64,000 bases of DNA from Brevundimonas diminuta 470-4. GTDB lineage: Bacteria > Pseudomonadota > Alphaproteobacteria > Caulobacterales > Caulobacteraceae. Of this stretch, positions 28,376 through 35,311 are shown in pieces; position 1 is the first letter of the stretch; every line of letters starts with the position of its first letter. The stretch lies in the NCBI GenBank assembly GCA_000318405.1, contig KB291754.1, positions 16,658 to 80,657 on the forward strand, written 5' to 3'. The notes beneath the pieces were generated by a model. It did no database searches. It saw nothing but the letters and a program-made list of their open reading frames with translations, and had not been told where the DNA came from. Made by a program: the position numbers and the translations under genes.

Positions 28376-29471
28376 CCGCGTGTTCAAGCTGCTGGTCCTG
28401 CCGGGCGACGGCATCGGGCCTGAGATCGTCCGCGAGACCCTGCGCATCGTCGACTGGGCCCGGAACGCCGGGCTGCGGGTTGAACTGAGCGAGGCCCTCG
28501 CAGGCGGCGCCAGCATCGACGCCGTGGGCGCGCCCATCGCCGAGGACGTGGTCGATCAGGCGCTCGCGTCGGACGCCGTCCTGTTCGGCTCCGTCGGCGG
28601 GCCGAAGTGGGACCACCTGCCCCGCGCCCAGCGGCCCGAGATGGGCATACTGCGGCTGCGTCAGGCGCTGGACCTCTACGCCAACCTGCGCCCCGCGGTC
28701 TGTTTCGACGAACTGCTGGACGCCTCGGCGCTGAAGCCCGAACTGATCCGGGGCCTCGACATCCTGATCGTGCGCGAGGCCACGGCGGGCGTCTATTTCA
28801 GCCTGCCCCGCGCCAATGAGGTCGCCCCCGACGGCCAACGCCGCGCCTACGACACTCAAGCCTATACAGAAGCTGAGATCGCTCGCGTCTGCCGCACGGC
28901 CTTTGAACTGGCCCGCACCCGCCAGCGCCGCGTCTGCTCGGTCGACAAGGCCAACGTCATGGAGACCGGCGCCCTGTGGCGAGCCGTCGCCACCGAGGTC
29001 AGCGCCGACTATCCCGACGTGGAGCTGTCGCACATGTACGCCGACAACTGCGCCATGCAGCTGGTCCGGCACCCGGACCAGTTCGACGTCATCGTCACCG
29101 ACAACCTGTTCGGCGACATCCTGTCGGATGCGGCCGCCGCCCTGACCGGGTCGCTGGGCCTGCTGCCGTCGGCCTCCTTGTCCGGCCTTGGACAAGGCGG
29201 CCATAGCCGGGGCCTGTACGAGCCGATCCACGGCTCGGCGCCCGACATCGCCGGACAAGGCGTCGCCAACCCCATCGCCACCGTACTGTCCTTCGCCCTG
29301 TGCCTGCGCTGGTCCTTCGACCGCGCCGACCTGGCCGACAGGCTGGAACGCGCCGTTCGGCACGTCGTGTCCAGCGGCGACCGCACCCCCGATATCGCCC
29401 ACCCCGGCGTCGCCGCCGTTTCCACCATTGAGATGACCGACGCGGTTCTGGCCGCCTTGGCCGCCGAGTGA
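28359..29471 (+). CDS. 3-isopropylmalate dehydrogenase-like beta-decarboxylating dehydrogenase
   Basis: 370 residues of the LeuB/isocitrate dehydrogenase superfamily, which oxidise and decarboxylate malate-type substrates with NAD+. Motifs: LPGDGIGPEIV, SVGGPKWDHLPRAQRPE, LDLYANLRPAVCF, VDKANVMETGALWR, DNLFGDILSDAAAALTGSLG and EPIHGSAPDIAGQGVANPIA. The substrate loop reads IVREATAGVYFSLPR where LeuB has RELTGGIYFGxPR, and YADNCAMQL replaces YVDNAAMQL. This drift, and its place in a catabolic operon rather than with leuCD, suggest another 2-hydroxyacid substrate. Start is GTG 28359, overlapping the SDR gene. Confidence 0.85.
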   Translation: MAAASDRVFKLLVLPGDGIGPEIVRETLRIVDWARNAGLRVELSEALAGGASIDAVGAPIAEDVVDQALASDAVLFGSVGGPKWDHLPRAQRPEMGILRLRQALDLYANLRPAVCFDELLDASALKPELIRGLDILIVREATAGVYFSLPRANEVAPDGQRRAYDTQAYTEAEIARVCRTAFELARTRQRRVCSVDKANVMETGALWRAVATEVSADYPDVELSHMYADNCAMQLVRHPDQFDVIVTDNLFGDILSDAAAALTGSLGLLPSASLSGLGQGGHSRGLYEPIHGSAPDIAGQGVANPIATVLSFALCLRWSFDRADLADRLERAVRHVVSSGDRTPDIAHPGVAAVSTIEMTDAVLAALAAE

Positions 29472-29481
29472 GGTTCCACCG

Positions 29482-30768
29482 ATGAGCGCCCCGACCCTGC
29501 AGACCGTCATGGACCTGATCGACGGCCGCACCGACGAACTGGTCGCCCTGACCCAGGACCTGATCCGCTTTCCCACCATCAACCCGCCGGGCGAGGCCTA
29601 TCGCCCCTGCGCCGAATACATCGGCGAGCGGCTGAAGAAGCGCGGCTTCACCGTCGAATATGTGCGCGGCGAGGGCTCGCCAGGCGACAGCGACCAGTAC
29701 CCGCGCACCAACGTCATCGCCCGCTGGACCGGCTCTGAACCGGGCCCTTGCGTCCACTTCAACAGCCACATCGACGTGGTCGAGGTCGGCGCGGGCTGGA
29801 CCGTCGATCCGTTCGGCGGCGAGGTGAAGGACGGCCGCGTCTATGGCCGGGGCGCCTGCGACATGAAGGGCGGGCTGGCCGCCTCCATCATCGCGGTCGA
29901 GGCCCTGATCGATTCCGGCCTGCCCCTGCCCGGCGCGCTGGAAATCTCCGGCACGGTGGACGAGGAATCGGGCGGCTACGGCGGCGTCGCCTATCTGGCC
30001 GAGCGGGGCTGGTTCTCGGAGCCCCGCGTCAACCACGTCATCATTCCCGAGCCGCTGAACGTGGACCGGGTCTGCATCGGCCATCGCGGCGTCTGGTGGG
30101 CCGAGATCGAGACCAAGGGCCGCATCGCCCACGGCTCCATGCCCTTCCTGGGCGACTCCGCCATCCGCCACATGGGCGCGGTGATGGAGGAGTTTGAGTC
30201 CAAGCTCTATCCCGCCATGGCCGCCCGCCATTCCGACATGCCGGTCGTGCCCGAAGGCGCCCGTCAGTCGACGATGAACATCAACTCCATCCACGGCGGT
30301 CAGGCCGAGGGCTTCGATGGCCTGCCCGCGCCCTGCGTCGCCGATTCCAGCCGCATGATCATAGACCGCCGCTTCCTGATCGAGGAGACGCTGGAGGACG
30401 TGAAGGGCGAGGTGAAGGCCATCCTCGACGGCCTGGCGGCCCAGCGCCACGGCTTCCGCTATGAAATGCGCGACCTGTTCGAAGTGGCGCCCAGCATGGC
30501 CGACCGCGACGGCCCCGTCGCCAGCACCACCGCCGCCGCCATCGAGACGGTGCTCGGTAAAAAGGCCCAGTTCGTCTGCTCGCCCGGCACCTATGACCAG
30601 AAGCATATCGACCGCATCGGTCGGCTGAAGGACTGCATCGCCTATGGTCCCGGCGTGCTGGATCTGGCGCACCAGCCAGACGAATGGGTCGGGATCGACG
30701 ACATGACCAACTCGGCCAAGGTCATGGCCCGGGCGGCCTATGATCTGCTGACCCGCAAGCGGAGCTGA
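29482..30768 (+). CDS. M20 family metallo-amidohydrolase (ArgE/DapE-like)
   Basis: 428 residues; family members remove acyl groups from amino acids (N-acetylornithine deacetylase, succinyl-DAP desuccinylase). Metal sites: HFNSHIDVVEVGAGW (His, Asp) near residue 95, GRGACDMKGGLAASI with bridging Asp, SGTVDEESGGYGG with the catalytic Glu pair, and CSPGTYDQKHID near 365. A dimerisation lid lies at about 200-310. No signal peptide, so cytoplasmic. Ten bases after the LeuB-like gene. The context suggests removal of an acyl group from an amino acid or amine that the aldehyde dehydrogenase and aminotransferase then degrade; substrate is not known. Confidence 0.88.
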   Translation: MSAPTLQTVMDLIDGRTDELVALTQDLIRFPTINPPGEAYRPCAEYIGERLKKRGFTVEYVRGEGSPGDSDQYPRTNVIARWTGSEPGPCVHFNSHIDVVEVGAGWTVDPFGGEVKDGRVYGRGACDMKGGLAASIIAVEALIDSGLPLPGALEISGTVDEESGGYGGVAYLAERGWFSEPRVNHVIIPEPLNVDRVCIGHRGVWWAEIETKGRIAHGSMPFLGDSAIRHMGAVMEEFESKLYPAMAARHSDMPVVPEGARQSTMNINSIHGGQAEGFDGLPAPCVADSSRMIIDRRFLIEETLEDVKGEVKAILDGLAAQRHGFRYEMRDLFEVAPSMADRDGPVASTTAAAIETVLGKKAQFVCSPGTYDQKHIDRIGRLKDCIAYGPGVLDLAHQPDEWVGIDDMTNSAKVMARAAYDLLTRKRS

Positions 30769-30772
30769 CAGG

Positions 30773-31339
30773 GTGGCGCGTGGCGACATGGAAGAAGAAA
30801 ACATCATCGGCCCGCGCCTGCGCGCCCTTCGGGACCGCCTCGGCCTGTCGCAACGCGCGCTCGCCCGCAAGGCGGGGGTGCCGTCCAGCACCGTCAGCCT
30901 GGTCGAAAGCGGCCGCACCAGCCCGTCTGTCGGCTCGCTGAAACGGCTGCTGGACGCGGCCGGCATATCGCTGGGCGACTTCTTCAGCTCGGAGTTCGAG
31001 ACCCCGACCAAATACTTCTATCGCCATGACGAACTGACCGAAATCTCGCGTGGCGAGGTCTCCTACCGTCAGTTGGGATCCAGTCAGGATTCCAGCCTTC
31101 AGATCCTGTACGAGACCTATCAGCCCGGCTCGGACAGCGGCCGGGTCATGCTGTCCCACGAAGGCGAAGAGGGCGGCATGATTATCTCGGGCCGTCTGGA
31201 AGTCACCGTCGACGGTCAGTCGCGGGTGCTGAAGGCGGGCGAAGGCTATCTGTTCCCCAGCGTCCTGCCGCACCGTTTCCGCAACATCGGCGATTGCCCC
31301 TGCGTGGTCATCAGCGCCTGCACCCCGCCGACTTTCTGA
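30773..31339 (+). CDS. XRE-cupin transcriptional regulator
   Basis: 188 residues from GTG 30773 (ATG 30788 possible). N-terminal helix-turn-helix (about 15-70: ALRDRLGLSQRALARKAGVP, STVSLVESGRTSPSVGSLKR), then a cupin sensor domain (about 105-185: YQPGSDSGRVMLSHEGEEGG, LKAGEGYLFPSVLPHRFRN). The PuuR-like class regulates amine and amino acid catabolism. It ends the operon that starts with aldehyde dehydrogenase (4 bases after M20) and precedes a TonB receptor, with overlapping inverted repeats in between, so it is the likely local regulator. Confidence 0.92.
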   Translation: MARGDMEEENIIGPRLRALRDRLGLSQRALARKAGVPSSTVSLVESGRTSPSVGSLKRLLDAAGISLGDFFSSEFETPTKYFYRHDELTEISRGEVSYRQLGSSQDSSLQILYETYQPGSDSGRVMLSHEGEEGGMIISGRLEVTVDGQSRVLKAGEGYLFPSVLPHRFRNIGDCPCVVISACTPPTF

Positions 31340-31352
31340 CGGCGCCGCTGCG

Positions 31353-31380
31353 AATGATCACTATTCCGATCATTGGAATA
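31353..31380. promoter_or_regulatory. overlapping inverted repeats, putative operator
   Basis: TATTCC (31362-31367) and GGAATA (31375-31380) flank GATCATT; AATGATC (31353-31359) is the reverse complement of that GATCATT (31368-31374). Two interlocking dyads 14 bases after the regulator stop and about 240 bases before the TonB receptor. The region 31340-31620 (281 bases) otherwise contains only AT-rich promoter-like DNA. Confidence 0.5.
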
Positions 31381-31620
31381 TTTTCCCCAAATCAGACAGT
31401 GATATAGGCCAACGAAGAAACAGCCTTGCCCAAAACTTCTGCGAGGCGGCTACTGATCGCTGAGGGAAGAGGGTTTTCGCGACCGGTCGCTGCAACTGCG
31501 TATAAATGCTGCATTGCGGAAGATATCGGCGGCGGAGAGAGTTCGGCGACCGGGTTGCCCCGGTCGCGACGGCTGAACGCGGCTTCAAAGACTGCGGCGG
31601 CCTCATGGGGAGGAAAGACG

Positions 31621-33819
31621 ATGAATCGTCTGATGGTCAGCGTTTCCGCCGGGGCCCTGCTCGCCCTGTCCGCCACCTCCGTCGCCGCGCAGCGCGCGCC
31701 CGACGAACCGACCGCCACCGCGGTCGACGAGGTCATCGTCACTGCCCAGCGCCGCGAACAGGCGGCTCAGGATGTCGGCATCGCCCTCAGCGTCCTCAGC
31801 GGCGAAAGCCTGACGCAACAGGGCGTCACCAACGTCAACCAGCTTCAGAACGCCACGCCCAATCTGGAGGTCGAACCGGCCTTCGGCGGCGGCGCGGCCC
31901 AGTTCCGCATGCGCGGCGTCGGCTTCCAGGACTACGCCTCCAACAACTCGCCCACCGTCGGCGTCTATGTGAACGAGGTCGCCTATCCGGTCCCGGTCAT
32001 GACGCAGGGACTGATCTTCGACATCGACCGGGTCGAGGTGCTGCGCGGGCCGCAGGGCACCCTGTACGGCCGCAACACCACCGGCGGCGCCATCAGCTTC
32101 GTCACCAAACGCCCGACCGAGGAACTGTCCGCCGGGCTGATGACCGAATGGGGCAGCCATAACCTGTTCCGGGGCGAGGGCTACGTCTCCGGCCCGCTGG
32201 CCGAAACCCTGCGCGGTCGTCTGGCCGTCTCGACCGAGCAAGGCGGCGCCTGGCAGCGCAACCGCGACACGGGCGAAAGCCTGGGCGACGCCGACCGCAC
32301 CGGCGCCCGCGCCCTGCTGGAATGGACGCCCAATGAGACCTTCACGGCCTTGCTAGACGTCCACGGCGGCGTCGATAAATCGGAAAATCAGGGCCTGTAT
32401 CTGATCAGCGACCTGCACACCCGCCTGGGGACCGGCCCGGTCATCCCCGCCGACAAGGACCGCTCCAAGACCGGCTGGGGCCTGTCGCAGCGTTTCGCCG
32501 ACGCCATCGGCCGCGATGTGAACGCCAAGCCGGGCCGAGACAACTCTTCGTGGGGTGCCTCGCTGAACGCCAATGTGGCGCTCAAGGGCATGAACCTGTC
32601 CAGCATCACCAGCTATGAAACGCTGGAGCGCAGCGAATACGGCGACTGGGATTCCAGCCCCTCGGTCGAGGCCGACACCTTCTTCGGCAGCGACGTGGAC
32701 GTGATTTCACAGGAACTGCGTCTGGCCTCGGACAACGACAGCCCCCTGACCTGGGTGGCCGGTTTCTACTATTCGAAACAGGACCTGCACGAGCGCTACT
32801 TCTCGGACTTCATCGACATCTACAACACCTACGCCCAGGTCACCTATGACCAGAAGGTCGAGTCCTGGAGCCTGTTCGGTCAGGCCGAATACGCCTTCGC
32901 CGAGCGGTGGAAAGCCATCCTGGGCCTGCGCTACGAGGAAGAAACCCGCGAGCTTGAAGGCTTCGGCTCGGCCTTCGGCGGCGCCACAGCCCTGCCCCCG
33001 ACCAGCGTCGACACCAAGATGACCCCGTTGACCGGCAAGGCGGCGCTGGAGTTCAAGCCCGCCGACAATGTCCTGCTCTACGGTTCGGCCAGCCGGGGCG
33101 CCAAGTCCGGCGGCTTCACCACCTACAACACCGGCGACAGCAGCGGCATCGAGCCTTTCGATCCGGAAATCCTGTGGGCCTATGAGCTCGGCTTCAAGGC
33201 CGACCCGTCGCGCGCGGTCCAGATCAACGGCGCGGCCTATTACTACGACTACAACGGCCAGCAGGTGCTGTCGGCCGTCTGCGGCGCCAACGGCCCGGTC
33301 GGCCGCTTCACCAACGCCGATTCCAAGATCTACGGCGCCGAACTCGAAGGCGTCTTCCGCCCTGCCGCCGGCCTGCGCATCAGCCAGAACCTCAGCTACA
33401 AGAAGGGCGAGTACACCGACTTCATCGACCTGGACATCGGCGCCTGCCAGCAGACGCCGCGCGCCACCGTCTACATCGACAAGTCGGGCCAGAAGATCCC
33501 CTTCCCCGTCTGGTCCTACGGCGGCTCGGTCAGCTACGACTGGACCGTCGGCGGCTTCGCCGTCACGGCCGAGGCCAACTACAGCTATCGCGACGAATAC
33601 CCATCCTGGCTGGGCGCCAAATACGATGTCGAGGCCTATTGGCTGACCAACGCCAGCATCACCGTGGGGCCTGAAGACGCCGACTGGTCCATCGCCTTCT
33701 GGGCGCGCAACCTGTTCGATCAGGATTACGACCTGACACGCAACTTCTTCACCAGCGCGGACATCGCCCAGCCCGGCCGTCCTCGCACGATCGGCGCGCG
33801 GCTGACCCTTCGCTACTGA
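31621..33819 (+). CDS. TonB-dependent outer-membrane receptor
   Basis: 732 residues. Signal peptide (MNRLMVSVSAGALLALSATSVAAQ), TonB-box-like VDEVIVTAQRREQAAQDVG at 38-56, plug domain to about 165 with VEVLRGPQGTLYGRNTTGGA, then a 22-strand barrel ending in PRTIGARLTLRY with a terminal aromatic. The ligand is unknown. It belongs to the same subfamily as the receptor at 35.3 kb; the two share most plug motifs. Start at ATG 31621 with GGAGGAAAGACG; the frame is open upstream, where it runs through the promoter region. Position after the XRE-cupin gene suggests co-regulation with the catabolic operon. Confidence 0.93.
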   Translation: MNRLMVSVSAGALLALSATSVAAQRAPDEPTATAVDEVIVTAQRREQAAQDVGIALSVLSGESLTQQGVTNVNQLQNATPNLEVEPAFGGGAAQFRMRGVGFQDYASNNSPTVGVYVNEVAYPVPVMTQGLIFDIDRVEVLRGPQGTLYGRNTTGGAISFVTKRPTEELSAGLMTEWGSHNLFRGEGYVSGPLAETLRGRLAVSTEQGGAWQRNRDTGESLGDADRTGARALLEWTPNETFTALLDVHGGVDKSENQGLYLISDLHTRLGTGPVIPADKDRSKTGWGLSQRFADAIGRDVNAKPGRDNSSWGASLNANVALKGMNLSSITSYETLERSEYGDWDSSPSVEADTFFGSDVDVISQELRLASDNDSPLTWVAGFYYSKQDLHERYFSDFIDIYNTYAQVTYDQKVESWSLFGQAEYAFAERWKAILGLRYEEETRELEGFGSAFGGATALPPTSVDTKMTPLTGKAALEFKPADNVLLYGSASRGAKSGGFTTYNTGDSSGIEPFDPEILWAYELGFKADPSRAVQINGAAYYYDYNGQQVLSAVCGANGPVGRFTNADSKIYGAELEGVFRPAAGLRISQNLSYKKGEYTDFIDLDIGACQQTPRATVYIDKSGQKIPFPVWSYGGSVSYDWTVGGFAVTAEANYSYRDEYPSWLGAKYDVEAYWLTNASITVGPEDADWSIAFWARNLFDQDYDLTRNFFTSADIAQPGRPRTIGARLTLRY

Positions 33820-33845
33820 TCGATCAGCCCGCTCAGTAAATCGAG

Positions 33846-33878
33846 CACACAGATAAAATATCTTTTTTTATCTGTGTG
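33846..33878. terminator. AT-rich hairpin after the first TonB receptor
   Basis: CACACAGATAAAA (33846-33858) and TTTTATCTGTGTG (33866-33878) pair over 13 bp around a 7-base loop, 27 bases after the receptor stop. AT-rich and without a downstream U-run, so it may be a terminator, a processing site or an operator for the aminotransferase gene 75 bases on. Confidence 0.55.
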
Positions 33879-33952
33879 TTGCGCCCCACAAGTAACAGTC
33901 TTCCCTTTCGTTGCGGTTCGGCCGCTACTGGCGAAAGACAGAGGATGACCGC

Positions 33953-35284
33953 ATGACCCCCGACAACGACGCCAGAGCCGTCAACGACCTTGATCCGTTC
34001 TGGATGCCGTTCACGGCGAACCGCGCCTTCAAGGCGCAGCCGCGCCTGTTCGTCTCGGCCAGGGACATGCATTACTTCACGCCGGACGGTCGCGCAGTGC
34101 TGGACGGCACCGCCGGCCTGTGGTGCGTCAACGCCGGGCACGCCCGCCGACCGATCGTCGAGGCCATCCAGCGTCAGGCTGAGGTTCTCGACTACGCCCC
34201 GACCTTCCAACTGGGCCATCCGCTGGCGTTCGAGCTGGCGTCGCGTCTGGGCATGTTGCTGCCCGGCGACCTGAACCACGTCTTCTTCGCCGGTTCGGGG
34301 TCCGAGGCGGTCGACAGCGCCCTGAAGATCGCCCTGGCCTATCAGCGCGCCAGCGGGTTCGAAAACCGCACCCGCCTGATCGGCCGCCAGAAGGGCTACC
34401 ACGGCGTCGGCTTCGGCGGCATTTCCGTCGGCGGGCTGGAGAACAACCGGCGCGGCTTCCTCACCCTGCCCGGCGTCGACCACCTGCCCCACACGCTAAA
34501 TCTCAAGGAGGCCGCCTTCACGCGCGGCCAGCCGACTTGGGGCCTGCATCTGGCCGATGAGCTGGAGACCCTGATCGAAACCCACGACGCCGAAACCATC
34601 GCCGCTGTCATCGTCGAGCCCATGTCCGGTTCGGCCGGGGTGATCGTGCCGCCGATCGGCTATCTGGAGCGCCTGCGCGAGATTACGGCCCGGCACGGCA
34701 TCCTGCTGATCTTCGATGAGGTCATCACCGGCTTCGGCCGTCTGGGCGCCCTGACGGCGGCCGAGGCCCTGGGCGTCACGCCCGACCTGATGACCTGCGC
34801 CAAGGGTCTGACCAACGGCGCCGTGCCCATGGGCGCCGTGGGCGTCAGTAGCGCCGTCTATCAGGCCGTGGTCGAGGGCGTGGCCGGGCCGGGCATCGAG
34901 TTCTTCCACGGCTACACCTATTCCGGCCATCCGCTGGCGGCGGCCGCGGGGCTAGCGACGCTGGACGTCTACGAAAACGAAGGCCTGTTCCAGCGCGCGG
35001 CCGACCTGACGCCCTACTGGCAGGACGCCGTGCACAGCCTGAAGGGTCTGCCGCATGTCATCGACATCCGCGACATGGGTCTGGTGGCGGGAATTGAGCT
35101 TGAACCCCGTCCCGGCGCCCCCGGCGCCCGCGCCACGGAAGCCTTCCACCGCGCCTTCGATGACGGAATCCTGGTAAGAGTGACAGCAGATGTCATCGCG
35201 CTGTCGCCTCCTTTGATTATCAGCCGCGACCAGATCGACGAGTTGATCGATCGCCTTTCTAGCATCATCAAAACCATAAGTTAG
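33953..35284 (+). CDS. class III aminotransferase, omega-amino acid:pyruvate type
   Basis: 443 residues, PLP-dependent. N-terminus DPFWMPFTANRAFKAQPRLF is typical of beta-alanine/omega-amino acid:pyruvate transaminases. Also seen: VLDGTAGLWCVNAGHARRPI, the FAGSGSEAVDSALKIALAYQ PLP-phosphate region, YHGVGFGGISVGG, LIFDEVITGFGRLG with the PLP-ring Asp, and Lys in LMTCAKGLTNGAVPMGAVGV. Start ATG 33953; earlier codons in frame lack a ribosome site. Flanked by two related TonB receptors. It would convert an omega-amino compound into an aldehyde that the 26.1-kb aldehyde dehydrogenase could oxidise (inference). Confidence 0.9.
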   Translation: MTPDNDARAVNDLDPFWMPFTANRAFKAQPRLFVSARDMHYFTPDGRAVLDGTAGLWCVNAGHARRPIVEAIQRQAEVLDYAPTFQLGHPLAFELASRLGMLLPGDLNHVFFAGSGSEAVDSALKIALAYQRASGFENRTRLIGRQKGYHGVGFGGISVGGLENNRRGFLTLPGVDHLPHTLNLKEAAFTRGQPTWGLHLADELETLIETHDAETIAAVIVEPMSGSAGVIVPPIGYLERLREITARHGILLIFDEVITGFGRLGALTAAEALGVTPDLMTCAKGLTNGAVPMGAVGVSSAVYQAVVEGVAGPGIEFFHGYTYSGHPLAAAAGLATLDVYENEGLFQRAADLTPYWQDAVHSLKGLPHVIDIRDMGLVAGIELEPRPGAPGARATEAFHRAFDDGILVRVTADVIALSPPLIISRDQIDELIDRLSSIIKTIS

Positions 35285-35299
35285 AATACCAATGGTATT
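35285..35299. promoter_or_regulatory. perfect 15-bp palindrome before the second TonB receptor
   Basis: AATACC-AAT-GGTATT begins directly after the aminotransferase stop and ends 12 bases before the receptor ATG, overlapping the position where a ribosome site (GAGGGGGA) begins. Suits an operator or a translation-blocking hairpin. Confidence 0.5.
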
Positions 35300-35311
35300 G
35301 AGGGGGATGAT

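Noticed and set aside
29095..31011. 638-residue minus-strand frame across LeuB-like, M20 and XRE genes
   Set aside because: Spans several real genes in opposite direction and shows no conserved motif.
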